A stretch of 64,000 bases of DNA from Lysobacteraceae bacterium 2PB. Lineage in GTDB: Bacteria > Pseudomonadota > Gammaproteobacteria > Xanthomonadales > Xanthomonadaceae. The stretch is from NCBI GenBank assembly GCA_005502915.1, contig SCMT01000003.1, positions 223,523-287,522 of the forward strand. The letters are read 5' to 3'. A program made the position numbers and the translations under genes. Numbering within the stretch: the first letter of the stretch is position 1; every line of letters starts with the position of its first letter. Shown here in pieces: positions 9,733 to 18,474 of the stretch. The notes under the pieces are model-generated. The model was given only the letters and a program-made list of their open reading frames with translations. It did no database searches and was not told the origin of the DNA.

Positions 9733-11103
9733 ATGGCGCCGACCGTCGACCGCGAGTTCAGGCTGGGCAGGTTCAACCAGATCTATGCGCACCTGAACCT
9801 GATCTGCAACGCGAACTCCTGCGATCTGATCGATCTGGAGTCGGCGCCCGACCTCACCCTGCTCAAGCGTGCGATCGAGCATGTGATCGATCGCCACCCC
9901 ATGGCGCGATCGGTCCAGTACCAGCGTGGCGTCATCCTCGGATGGCGCCACCTGGCCAGGCGCCTGCCGATCGAGATCGAACAGCGCACCAGCATCAATG
10001 TCGACCCGGCGCGCCTGCGTGCGGAGCTGCTCGACAATGCCTGGCGCGAACGCGTGCCCGTGCGCGCCGGCCATCCGTTCCGTTTCATCTACACGCGCAC
10101 GCCGGATCGGCACATCCTGCAGATCCTGACCAGCCATACCTTCACCGACGGCAAGGCCGCCCAGCTGTTCTCCGGCGACATCGCGGAAGCCTACGGGCAT
10201 CTCGCCGCCGGTCGTCCGCTGGACGCCGAAGTCGTCGACCTGCCGGAACGCAACCACGACAGGCTGTTCCTGTCCGGCCTCGGCTGGAAGGATGCGCTGC
10301 GCCTGGCTTGGAAAGGCGTGACCGGTTTCGTCCATGACCTCGTGATGCCGGCCGGCCGCCTGCTCGTCGGCGGCAAGCGCAGCGGTGAAACCGACGTCCT
10401 GATGGTCGAACTGCCGCGCGAGATGCTCGGTGCACTCAAGGACGCCGGCGCCCGCCAGGGCAGCACCATCCATCCGCTGCTGCTGCTCGCGCTGCTGCGC
10501 ACCGCGCAGCAGGATGCCGCCGCACAGGGCAAGCGCCTGCGCCATGGCCTGCGCATCGTCGACAACTTCAGCCTGCGTCGCTTCGTCGACGACCCGCGGA
10601 TGCAGAAGCTCTACGACTGCGTCGCCGTGCCCTACACCCTCGAACTCGATCCGGAACAGGACGATGCGACGGTGCTGGCCACGGCGCACCAGCGACTGGA
10701 AGCATTGAAGGACGGCGACATCCTCTCGGAAATCTACCGCTTCCGACTGCTTTTCCAGTCCTCGCTGCTCCTGCCCAAGGCGGCGACGATCCGCTTCGCG
10801 GCCAACGTGCTGACGCGCGCCAACCTGATCTGCACCAATGTCGGCCCGATCGATACGCGACTCGAACACTTCGGCCCGATCGCCGTGCGCAGCTACTTCT
10901 CCTTCCCGCAGTTGTTCCCGCCGGGCGAGGTGATGGTGCAGATCAGTGCTTTCCGCGGCCATCTCCGCCTGGTCTTCCTCTACGACAAGGGCCAGATGGA
11001 CGAGGCACAGGCGCGCAGGCGCTACGTCGAGCCGTTCATCGCCGAACTGCGCCGGATCACCGCGATCGATGAGGCAGCCCCGGCCCTCGCGGCCAACGGC
11101 TGA
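9733..11103 (+). CDS. condensation/CAT-fold acyltransferase
   Basis: This 456-aa protein starts three bases after the stop of the oxygenase gene. It contains the HxxxDG catalytic motif (His135-TFT-Asp139-Gly140) of the chloramphenicol-acetyltransferase-fold superfamily, which includes NRPS condensation domains, BAHD-like enzymes, PapA-type and wax-ester acyltransferases. The C-terminal half includes a TNVGPID stretch followed by an SYFSFPQLFPPG segment, in the position where related enzymes carry their solvent-channel motif. A stand-alone enzyme of this type joins an activated acyl group to an amine or alcohol. In this operon an N- or O-acylation of a pABA-derived aromatic is plausible. Donor and acceptor are not evident from sequence. 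Confidence 0.7.
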   Translation: MAPTVDREFRLGRFNQIYAHLNLICNANSCDLIDLESAPDLTLLKRAIEHVIDRHPMARSVQYQRGVILGWRHLARRLPIEIEQRTSINVDPARLRAELLDNAWRERVPVRAGHPFRFIYTRTPDRHILQILTSHTFTDGKAAQLFSGDIAEAYGHLAAGRPLDAEVVDLPERNHDRLFLSGLGWKDALRLAWKGVTGFVHDLVMPAGRLLVGGKRSGETDVLMVELPREMLGALKDAGARQGSTIHPLLLLALLRTAQQDAAAQGKRLRHGLRIVDNFSLRRFVDDPRMQKLYDCVAVPYTLELDPEQDDATVLATAHQRLEALKDGDILSEIYRFRLLFQSSLLLPKAATIRFAANVLTRANLICTNVGPIDTRLEHFGPIAVRSYFSFPQLFPPGEVMVQISAFRGHLRLVFLYDKGQMDEAQARRRYVEPFIAELRRITAIDEAAPALAANG

Positions 11104-11156
11104 CCTGCGCGCCAGCCCAAGACACTCCGCCCTTTCCGCTCCCCACCCAGGCCATC

Positions 11157-13514
11157 ATGCGTACGCTCATCCACCGCATCCTCGCGCACCCGAGACTCTG
11201 CATCGGTTTGCTCGCCGCCCTGCTGGCGCTGTCCGCGCTGGCATTGACCCAGCTGAAATTCGACAACACGCCGGACTCCTTCTTCATGAAGGACGATCCG
11301 ACCCTGATCCGGTACACCGAGTACAAGCGCGACTTCGGCAGCGACGAATACACGTTCCTGGTGATCGAATCGCCTGAGAAGTGGAGCCCGGACTTCATCG
11401 CCAAGGTGCGCGACCTCAGCGATCGCATCGCGGCGATGCCCGACGTGACCAAGGTCACCTCGATCGCGAACGTGCGACACATCGACGGCAGCGAAGGCGC
11501 GCTGGATGTCGGGCCCTTCCTCGCCGACGACCTGGATGCCGCGGCTCTCGCCGACAAGCGTGCACAGGCGCTGAAGCATCCGTACTACCGTGATTTCCTG
11601 GTCAGCGCGAACGGCCGGCACATGGGCATCCTCGCCGAGACCACGCTCAAGCCGGGCGAGGTGATGTACAAGATCGACCTGGCCAGGAACATCCGCGCAC
11701 TCGCCGAAGCGCCGGAATTCGCGGGCCTGAAGATGCGGATCGTCGGCGCCCCGATCATCGACGCCGATGTCTTCACCATCATCAATCGCGAAAGCGCGAT
11801 CTTCGGCACGATCTCTTTCGTGCTGGTGGCGACCGGTTTCTGGCTGATCTTCCGCTCCTGGCTGGTCGCCCTGCTGCCGCTGACCGTCGCCTCGCTGTCG
11901 ATCGTCGTCGCCATGGCCGTGAGCGCCCTGATCGGCGCGCCGGTCGGCATGCTGACGGCGATCATCCCCTCCTTCCTGATCTCGGTCGGCGTCGGTTCGA
12001 GCATCTTCCTGCTCGCCGAGATCTACCGACGCTATGCCACCGGCGGCGATGTCCGCAATGCGATCATCGAAGGCTTCAGCCATTCCGCCGGCGCCAGCGC
12101 GCTGTCGGTCGTCACCACGGCCGGCGCGCTGCTGTCCTTCTCCTGGTCGGAGATCCGGCCCGTGCAGGGCGTCGGCATCGCGATGGCGTCGGGTCTGATC
12201 GCCTCGCTGTTGATCAGCTGGCTGGTGATCCCGGCCGCGCTCAGCCGCTTCCGCATGCTGCCCGATGCACAGCGCACCGCGCAGCTGCTGGATGGGCGCG
12301 TCCGCGCGATGCACGCGCTGTCGCACTTCGTCACGCAGCGCTGGCGCAGCCTGCTGCTGGTCCTGGTCGCGCTGCTCGTCGTGGCGGCATTCGGCGTGGC
12401 CAAGGTCACCACCGACTACTACTACGTCGGTCTGTTCAAGGAACGCACCGACATCCACCAGTCCTACATACATGTCGACAACACCCTGCGCGGTGCGGCT
12501 TCGATGGAGCTGGTGTTCGACAGCGGAGATGCCGGCGGGGAATCCATCAAGGATCCGGCGGTGCTCAAGCGCATGCGTGCGATGCAGGACGCGCTGGAGG
12601 CGAAGTTCGCGCACCTCGGCCTGAAGACCTACAGCGTCGCGGACGTGGTGATGGAGATCAACCAGGCGCTCGCCGATGGCAATCCGGAGATGTACCGCAT
12701 CCCCGACGATCGCGCCGCCGTGGCCGAGTCGCTGATCCTGTTCGAATCGTCCGGCTCCGACGAATTGACCCGCCTGGTCACCGGCGACTACGGCAAGGCG
12801 CGCATCAACCTGCGCCTGAAGTATCGGCCCGACTCGCAATACCAGCCGCTGTTCGAGGCGATCCGCGCCGAATCGGCCGCGATCCTCGCCGCCACGCCGC
12901 AGGTCAAGTCGATCGAGACCACCGGCGTGATCCCGATGTGGTCGCGACTGACCCAGTACCTGGCCGCCAACGAGATCCGCAGCATCACCCTGTCCTTCTT
13001 CGTCGTGCTCGCGGTCATGGTCCTCGTGTTCCGCTCGGCCACGCTGGGCCTGACCATGGCGCTGTGCAACCTGGTCCCGGTCGGCATCGCCCTCGCCATC
13101 ATGGGCTACAGCGGCGTCTTCCTCGATCCGTTCACGCTTCTGGTCGCCGCGATCGCGATCGGCGTGCTCGACGACGACACCCTGCACTTCGTCAAGACCG
13201 TGCTCGACCATTACCGCCGCAGCCGCGACATGGCCACCGCCCTGCGCGAGACCTTCGCCAGCACCGGCTTGGCCGTGCTGCTGATGTCGACCGTGCTGGT
13301 GCTCGGCTTCCTCGTCTACATGCTGTCGGAGGTGCAGAGCCTCGCCAAGTTCGGCGGCATGACCGCGCTCGCCATCGGCATGGGCGCGCTGTGCGAATTC
13401 CTGTTCACCCCTGCCGTACTGATGGGACTGGAGCGCCTGGGCTGGCTGCAGAAACTGCTGCCGCTGGGCGACGACCGGACCATCGCCGCACAACCGATCG
13501 GAGACAACGCATGA
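11157..13514 (+). CDS. RND-superfamily (MMPL/HpnN-like) exporter
   Basis: This 785-aa inner-membrane protein has the duplicated RND layout. TM1 is near residues 13-33, followed by a large periplasmic loop. A block of helices spans about 215-370, then comes a helix near 400-420, a second periplasmic loop, and a final block from about 605-770. The TM10 region carries an acidic run in GVLDDDTLHFVK, consistent with a proton path. It resembles lipid or hydrophobic-compound transporters (MmpL, HpnN, and those in aryl-polyene clusters) more than drug pumps of the AcrB type. The stop overlaps the next start as ATGA (13511-13514). With the two following genes it probably moves the cluster product toward the outer membrane (inference). 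Confidence 0.83.
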   Translation: MRTLIHRILAHPRLCIGLLAALLALSALALTQLKFDNTPDSFFMKDDPTLIRYTEYKRDFGSDEYTFLVIESPEKWSPDFIAKVRDLSDRIAAMPDVTKVTSIANVRHIDGSEGALDVGPFLADDLDAAALADKRAQALKHPYYRDFLVSANGRHMGILAETTLKPGEVMYKIDLARNIRALAEAPEFAGLKMRIVGAPIIDADVFTIINRESAIFGTISFVLVATGFWLIFRSWLVALLPLTVASLSIVVAMAVSALIGAPVGMLTAIIPSFLISVGVGSSIFLLAEIYRRYATGGDVRNAIIEGFSHSAGASALSVVTTAGALLSFSWSEIRPVQGVGIAMASGLIASLLISWLVIPAALSRFRMLPDAQRTAQLLDGRVRAMHALSHFVTQRWRSLLLVLVALLVVAAFGVAKVTTDYYYVGLFKERTDIHQSYIHVDNTLRGAASMELVFDSGDAGGESIKDPAVLKRMRAMQDALEAKFAHLGLKTYSVADVVMEINQALADGNPEMYRIPDDRAAVAESLILFESSGSDELTRLVTGDYGKARINLRLKYRPDSQYQPLFEAIRAESAAILAATPQVKSIETTGVIPMWSRLTQYLAANEIRSITLSFFVVLAVMVLVFRSATLGLTMALCNLVPVGIALAIMGYSGVFLDPFTLLVAAIAIGVLDDDTLHFVKTVLDHYRRSRDMATALRETFASTGLAVLLMSTVLVLGFLVYMLSEVQSLAKFGGMTALAIGMGALCEFLFTPAVLMGLERLGWLQKLLPLGDDRTIAAQPIGDNA

Positions 13515-14347
13515 TCCGCATTCCATCCGTCGCCGGCGCCCATCGCCCCCTGGTCGCCTGCCTCGCCGCCTCGCTCGTCTTCGTCGCCGCGGGTCTCGTG
13601 CAGGATGGCCACGCGCAGAGCGGCAAGCCGACCGCGCAGCAGATCTTCGAGCGCAGCGCGACCGCCGAGAAGGTCGCCGACTGGCGCGCCGCGAGCACGC
13701 TCGAAATCCGCACCGGCGATCGCGCTCGCGTCCGCAGCGGCATCGTCTACAACAAGCTGCAGGGCAACGGCATCGACAGCCATCGCCTGTTCCGCTTCCA
13801 GACCCCGGCCGATGTCGCCGGAACCGCCGTGCTCGTCCACGAAAACGCGGCCAGCCAGGACGACCTCTGGATCTACTTCCCGAGCATGGCCAAGACCCGG
13901 CGCATCCTGGCGTCGAACAAGAAGGACAGCTTCATGGGGTCCGACTTCGCCTACGCCGATCTGATGGCGCAGGACAGCCAGGATTTCACGCACACCCTGC
14001 TGCCTGAAGAGGCCTGCGGCGAAGCGCGCTGCCATGTCGTGCAATCCGTGCCGCGCGATGCGAAGACGGCGGCCTCGCTCGGCTACAGCAAGGTCGTCGC
14101 GTCGATCCGTACGCGCGATTTCGCGACCGTGCTGGTGCGCTACTTCGACAAGAGCGGCGTCGAGTTCAAGCGCCAGACCATCTCCGGCCACGTGCCGGCC
14201 GCCGGGCAGCCGGGCAAGTTCGTCGCCACCCGTCGCGAAATGGTCAGCAGCAAGGGCGGCAAGCGCTCGGTGCTGACCCTGCGCGATGTGGACAGCGCAC
14301 GACCGCTTCAGTCGGATCTCTTCATCGAATCGCGCCTGGGCCAGTAA
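13511..14347 (+). CDS. LolA-like outer-membrane lipoprotein-sorting protein
   Basis: This is a 278-aa exported protein. A signal peptide (about residues 1-36, ending near GHAQS) precedes a domain of the 'outer membrane lipoprotein-sorting protein' type. That group is structurally related to LolA/LolB and is commonly encoded next to RND/MMPL permeases. Features include a QQIFERS stretch, an aromatic YFPSMAKTRRI segment and MGSDFAYADL. It is translationally coupled on both sides (ATGA with the RND gene, TAATG with the barrel gene). A role as periplasmic carrier of a hydrophobic molecule between the RND pump and the outer membrane fits both family and context. It is not the general LolA, which is encoded at about 41 kb. 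Confidence 0.78.
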   Translation: MIRIPSVAGAHRPLVACLAASLVFVAAGLVQDGHAQSGKPTAQQIFERSATAEKVADWRAASTLEIRTGDRARVRSGIVYNKLQGNGIDSHRLFRFQTPADVAGTAVLVHENAASQDDLWIYFPSMAKTRRILASNKKDSFMGSDFAYADLMAQDSQDFTHTLLPEEACGEARCHVVQSVPRDAKTAASLGYSKVVASIRTRDFATVLVRYFDKSGVEFKRQTISGHVPAAGQPGKFVATRREMVSSKGGKRSVLTLRDVDSARPLQSDLFIESRLGQ

Positions 14348-15717
14348 TGCATCGCATCCGTACCACCTCGCTGCTGCCCGTCGCCATCGCGCTGGCCTGT
14401 GCCGGTGCGGCGGCATGGGCGCAGGATCCACCACCGCAGTCTCCCCCGTCTGAGGATCCGGCATCGCAGGCGACAGACGTCGATGACACGCTCTCGTCGG
14501 AAACGCCCGCACCCGAAGCGGACGCGACCGACGATACCGCGTTGCCGACCGCGCCGCGCTGGACCGGTACGGCGTCCGTGGCCGCCGTCGCCGCGAGCGG
14601 CACGCGCGATCTCGACGATGCCGGCAGCCGTTTCGGCCTGGCTTTGCGCGGACGCGGCGAGTGGCGGCAGTCTGGATGGCGCGCACTCGGCGAAATCGCG
14701 TTCGGCAGCGAGCGGCTCGCCTACGATGCCGCACCGTGGCTGCGGCAAGCCTGGCTGTCGCACGCAAGCGGTCCGGTGGAATGGCGGGTGGGCCGGCAGA
14801 TCCTCTCCTGGGGCCGCGCCGACCGGCTCAATCCGACCGACAACCTCGCGCCGCGCAATCTGCGAGGGCTTGTCGCCGACATCGACGAGGATCGCATGGG
14901 CCTGGACTCGGCCTCCGTGCGCCTGCAACTGGGCGACCGCGTCAACGCGACAGTCCTGCATGCGCCGCGCATGCGCGCGACGGTGCTGCCGGACGGCATC
15001 GCGTCGATCCCGGCCACCTTCGGCGCTCGTCGCGTCGCGGACCAGGTCTCGGACCAGAACACGCAGGCCCTGCGCGTCGATTACGCCGGCAATGCGCTGG
15101 ATGCCTCGATCAGCATCGTCGATGGCCCGTCGGTGAACCCGGCCTTCGTCGACGCCCTGCCGCCCGGTATCGCACCGCATGCGATCCAGCCCGGCGTTCG
15201 CATCATCGGCGCCGATTTCAGCGCAGCGCTCGGCGACCGCTGGGGCCTGCGCGGCGAGTTCGCGTCCACCACCTTCGACGGCCGGGCGCCCGCAGGCCTG
15301 GGCGACTTCCGCTATGCCGTGTTCGGCGTGGAGCGGCATATCGACGGCGGCTGGCTCGCACTGGCGCAATGGGTCCACCGCCGTGCCGAGCGCGACTCCG
15401 CCGCCCTGCCCTCGCTCGCGAGCGCATTGAACCGGGCCGTCTGGTTCCAGACGGAAGCGCGCAGCGATGCCGTGTACCTCGGTCTCAACCGGGCGCAGTT
15501 CGAAGGCGCGCTGAGCGGCAACGTCGGCGTGCTGCAGACGCTCGACGATCGCGGCCGGGCCTGGTTCGCCAACGTCGCCTGGCGCATCGACGACCACTGG
15601 AACCTGCTCGCACGCTGGCAGCATTTCAGCGGCCCCATGGAGAGCAACCTCGGCGCGCTGCGCCGCGATTCGCTGCTCCTGCTCGAGCTGCGCGGCACCT
15701 GGGGAGCGTCGCGATGA
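14347..15717 (+). CDS. outer-membrane beta-barrel protein of the RND export module
   Basis: This 456-aa protein has a signal peptide (cleavage near AWAQ, residues 22-25), then a Pro/Glu/Asp-rich linker to about residue 70. After that come alternating-hydrophobicity strands with many Trp, Arg and Gly, typical of outer-membrane barrels. The segment ILSWGRADRLNPTDNLAPRN is characteristic of barrel proteins (DUF1302-like) that accompany RND permeases and LolA-like carriers. The start codon shares an A with the previous stop (TAATG), and the stop overlaps the pabC start (ATGA). It is likely the outer-membrane end of a three-part export route. No enzymatic motif is seen. Confidence 0.7.
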   Translation: MHRIRTTSLLPVAIALACAGAAAWAQDPPPQSPPSEDPASQATDVDDTLSSETPAPEADATDDTALPTAPRWTGTASVAAVAASGTRDLDDAGSRFGLALRGRGEWRQSGWRALGEIAFGSERLAYDAAPWLRQAWLSHASGPVEWRVGRQILSWGRADRLNPTDNLAPRNLRGLVADIDEDRMGLDSASVRLQLGDRVNATVLHAPRMRATVLPDGIASIPATFGARRVADQVSDQNTQALRVDYAGNALDASISIVDGPSVNPAFVDALPPGIAPHAIQPGVRIIGADFSAALGDRWGLRGEFASTTFDGRAPAGLGDFRYAVFGVERHIDGGWLALAQWVHRRAERDSAALPSLASALNRAVWFQTEARSDAVYLGLNRAQFEGALSGNVGVLQTLDDRGRAWFANVAWRIDDHWNLLARWQHFSGPMESNLGALRRDSLLLLELRGTWGASR

Positions 15718-16613
15718 TCTGGATCAATGGCCAGCTGCGCGGCTGCGACGCCACAGTGTCGGTGTTCGACCGCGGCCTGCTCTACGGCGACGGCCTGTTC
15801 GAGACGATGCCGATCTACGCCGGCCGCCCGTTTCTGCTCGACGACCACCTGGCGCGCCTCATGCGCGGCACGCAGGCGTTGCGCATCGCCAATGCACCAA
15901 GCTTCGAGGACTGGCGCGCCGCCGTCTCGGCGCTGCTCGATGCGGAACATCCCGACAACGCCACGCTGCGCCTGTGGATCACGCGCGGCGTGAACACCGG
16001 CAGCGGACTCGCCTGCGGTGCCGCGACGAAGCCCACGTGGATCGCCGCCTGCCTGCCTGCACGTCGTTATGACGCACGCGTCTATGACGAAGGGATGGTG
16101 CTCGCACTGGCTGCACGCGAACACGCCATGCCCAGCCAGTTGCCGACCGCGAGCAAGCACGCCAACTATCTCGCCTCGATCCTCGCCTTCGACGATGCAC
16201 ACGCCATCGGCGCTGACGAAGCCCTGCTCTGCAACCCGCGCGGGCACCTCTGTGAAGGGGCGTTCAGCAACGTCTTCGCCGTAATCGACGATGTGCTGGT
16301 CACGCCCCCGCTCGACGAAGGCCCGCTCGCCGGCACGGCGCGGGCGCGGCTGCTCGCGCTCGCCGCCGCTGCGGGTATCCCGCATGCGGAAGCTTCGATT
16401 CCGCTGTCGCGCCTGGCGGACGCCAGCGAACTGATGATCAGCAATGCCCTGATCGGCATCGCCCCAGTGCGACGTGTACTGCCGCGCAGCCCTGCCGATC
16501 CGGATCCCGCGCCGAATCTGCGCTCGCCCAGCCCCGTCGCGCGCCAGCTTGCGTCCGAGTATGCGGCGCTGGTCGCCAGCGAAACCGGCGCGATGTGGCC
16601 GCTTCTCGCCTGA
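15714..16613 (+). CDS. pabC: aminodeoxychorismate lyase-like class IV PLP enzyme (PabC-like)
   Basis: This 299-aa fold-type IV pyridoxal-phosphate enzyme includes the FDRGLLYGDGLFET motif near residue 18, the PLP lysine in a TASKHANYL context, and EGAFSNVF in the phosphate-binding region. Class IV includes 4-amino-4-deoxychorismate lyase, branched-chain and D-amino-acid aminotransferases. Co-occurrence with fused PabAB in one transcriptional unit favours ADC lyase, which splits aminodeoxychorismate into p-aminobenzoate and pyruvate. The start overlaps the barrel stop. Its position among export and tailoring genes rather than folate genes supports a dedicated pABA supply. An aminotransferase role cannot be fully excluded. 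Confidence 0.82.
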   Translation: MIWINGQLRGCDATVSVFDRGLLYGDGLFETMPIYAGRPFLLDDHLARLMRGTQALRIANAPSFEDWRAAVSALLDAEHPDNATLRLWITRGVNTGSGLACGAATKPTWIAACLPARRYDARVYDEGMVLALAAREHAMPSQLPTASKHANYLASILAFDDAHAIGADEALLCNPRGHLCEGAFSNVFAVIDDVLVTPPLDEGPLAGTARARLLALAAAAGIPHAEASIPLSRLADASELMISNALIGIAPVRRVLPRSPADPDPAPNLRSPSPVARQLASEYAALVASETGAMWPLLA

Positions 16614-16632
16614 TCGTTTCTCCATCCATGCC

Positions 16633-17400
16633 ATGCACCACCCCGTCCAACCACACATAGTCGAGCCCGTCATGCTCATCAGCGAACGCCAGACTCCGCA
16701 CGCCGCGCCCACGCTCCTGCCCCCCTCGCTGTGGGACGACCTGTTCCCGCAGGGGCTGCTCGGCGAACTCGAAGACCACCCATTCCTGCGCCTGTGCCGC
16801 GAAGGCAAGGCGCCTTTGTCGCTGCTCCGGGGCTTCCTCGTGCAGCACAGCTACTACTCCGAGAAGTTCACGCGTTATCTGTGCGCCCTGATGTCGCACC
16901 TGCCCAACGGCGACGACGTGCGTGCGCTGGCGGTGAACCTCGTCGAGGAAACCGGACTGGATCGCCCCGATGCGGTGACCCATGCCGAACTGTACAGTCG
17001 CTGCCTGTCAGAGATCGGCGTCACGCCGCACAGCCAGCCGATGCTGCCCGAGACCGGCGCACTCATCGAAAACATGTTCCACTACTGCCGCGCGCACGAT
17101 CCACTCGAAGGCCTCGCCGCGCTGTGCCTCGGCGCGGAAGCCATCGTGCCCACCCTCTATGGCGGTATCCTGGAAGGCCTGCGCAAGGCCGGATTCGACG
17201 ATCGACAACTGCATTTCTTCGTGCTGCACGTCTCGGAGGACGAAGCGCATGCCCTGGTCATGCGCGACATCATCAATCGACTCCTGCGCGACCATCCGCA
17301 TCGCCGCGCCAAGGTCCTGGCCATCGGCGAGGACATGGTGCGCATTCGCATGGCCATGCTCGATGCCGTCCTCGCCCAGCACCCGGAGGTGCAGGCATGA
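16633..17400 (+). CDS. haem-oxygenase-fold diiron protein (CADD/PqqC/TenA-like)
   Basis: This 255-aa all-helical protein has a complete candidate metal-ligand set: Glu105/Glu106 and His117, Glu169 in LGAEAI, and His199-x3-Asp203-x2-His206. The H-x3-D-x2-H spacing matches what I recall for CADD of Chlamydia and related haem-oxygenase-like diiron oxidases. CADD makes pABA from its own tyrosine. Here a full PabAB-PabC route exists, so an oxidase acting on pABA or a derivative seems more likely than pABA synthesis (inference). An in-frame ATG at 16672 is an alternative start; neither has a strong ribosome site. The stop overlaps the cupin start. Confidence 0.75.
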   Translation: MHHPVQPHIVEPVMLISERQTPHAAPTLLPPSLWDDLFPQGLLGELEDHPFLRLCREGKAPLSLLRGFLVQHSYYSEKFTRYLCALMSHLPNGDDVRALAVNLVEETGLDRPDAVTHAELYSRCLSEIGVTPHSQPMLPETGALIENMFHYCRAHDPLEGLAALCLGAEAIVPTLYGGILEGLRKAGFDDRQLHFFVLHVSEDEAHALVMRDIINRLLRDHPHRRAKVLAIGEDMVRIRMAMLDAVLAQHPEVQA

Positions 17401-17858
17401 GCACGCAGCCCGGCAATTTCAGCTCGCGCGATTTCTGGCGCACACGCGCGTCGCTGGAGGCGGAAATCCCCGATCGCCTGATCCACAAGGGCGTGGCCCG
17501 CACCGACGTCGCAGGCGCGGACACCTTCTCGAAGGAACGCAAGCATCCGGTGTTCCTGGTCGACCTGCCGTCGAAGACGTTGAGCATGACCCTCGGCGGC
17601 CTGGAACCCGGGCAGACCACCAGCCGCCATCGTCACAACTACGAGACCGTGCTGTACGTGATCGAAGGCCGCGGGGTCACCACGATCGAGGATCGCGAGG
17701 TGGAGTGGGAAGCCGGCGACGCGGTCTACATCCCGGTCTGGGCCTGGCACCAGCATCGCAATCTCAGCGACGAGGCCACCTGCCTCTACATCGCCTGCGA
17801 GAACGCGCCGCTGCTGCAGAACCTCGGCGGCATCGCGCTGCGCGAGGAAGCCGGCTGA
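17397..17858 (+). CDS. cupin-domain protein
   Basis: This is a 153-aa single-domain cupin. Motif 1 reads HRHNYE after an upstream Gly, giving two His and one Glu ligand. Motif 2, GDAVYIPVWAWHQHRN, supplies the Gly, Pro, third His and Asn positions. A mononuclear metal site is therefore likely, and small cupins in such clusters act as dioxygenases, isomerases or regulators. No DNA-binding domain is attached. It starts inside the stop of the diiron-protein gene (ATGA), is the last gene of the run, and is followed by a hairpin at 17872-17896. Its reaction cannot be assigned. Confidence 0.75.
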   Translation: MSTQPGNFSSRDFWRTRASLEAEIPDRLIHKGVARTDVAGADTFSKERKHPVFLVDLPSKTLSMTLGGLEPGQTTSRHRHNYETVLYVIEGRGVTTIEDREVEWEAGDAVYIPVWAWHQHRNLSDEATCLYIACENAPLLQNLGGIALREEAG

Positions 17859-17871
17859 GGCCGCGTCGGCT

Positions 17872-17896
17872 GCCGTCGTGCAAGCCGCACGACGGC
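17872..17896 (+). terminator. hairpin after the pABA-type operon
   Basis: A perfect 10-bp stem (GCCGTCGTGC at 17872-17881 with its complement at 17887-17896) has a 5-base loop and begins 14 bases after the cupin stop. It lacks a T-tract, so it may be a Rho-assisted terminator or an mRNA-stabilising hairpin. Confidence 0.5.
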
Positions 17897-18018
17897 GTGC
17901 CGGATGCAAGGATCGTCTTTCCGATCCCGACGGACGATCAAAGGCTTGCGATTGGCATGGATCTTGATGACGGGACCAGCGAGCACTGTCGCTCCCGACA
18001 CACATCAGGATCCCCCGC

Positions 18019-18474
18019 ATGAATACCTTCACTCCCCGTCTGCTGTCCGCACTGCTGGTCGCCTCGAGTGCCTTTGCGCTGGGCGCCTGCAACACGCAGG
18101 AGTCCGCCGAGGAAACGCAGCAGGATGTCGCCGAGGCGCAGGCCGAAGGGCAACAGGAAGTCTCCGAGCAGGCTGCGGACGCAGCCGCGGTGGCCGCCGA
18201 AGGCCAGCAGGACATGGCGAACGCCGACGATGCCGCCGAAGCACGCGAAGCCCAGGCCGATGCCATCGAAGACAATGCCGACGCCGGGCAGGACGTGAGC
18301 GAAGCCAAAGCCAAGGCCGACTACGAGGTGTCCAAGCAGAAGTGCGATGCGCTGCCGTCCGCCGAACAATCCGCCTGCAAGGACCAGGCCGAAGCCGCCT
18401 ATGACGCCGCCAAGGCGCAAGCCGAACGCAGCAAGGAACAGAAGGACGCCGTCGCCGAGCGCGTGCGTCAGTAA
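18019..18474 (+). CDS. small Ala/Glu-rich putative lipoprotein
   Basis: This 151-aa protein has a lipoprotein signal peptide with lipobox LGAC (Cys24). The mature part is highly acidic and alanine-rich with heptad-like spacing, so a long helix or coiled coil is expected. Two cysteines lie near the C-terminal third (KCDALPSAEQSACK). I do not recognise a named family. A periplasmic or outer-membrane-anchored structural role, similar in style to Lpp- or YgdI-like small lipoproteins, is only a guess. It lies between the operon hairpin at 17872 and a strong terminator at 18517, so it is probably transcribed alone. Confidence 0.7.
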   Translation: MNTFTPRLLSALLVASSAFALGACNTQESAEETQQDVAEAQAEGQQEVSEQAADAAAVAAEGQQDMANADDAAEAREAQADAIEDNADAGQDVSEAKAKADYEVSKQKCDALPSAEQSACKDQAEAAYDAAKAQAERSKEQKDAVAERVRQ

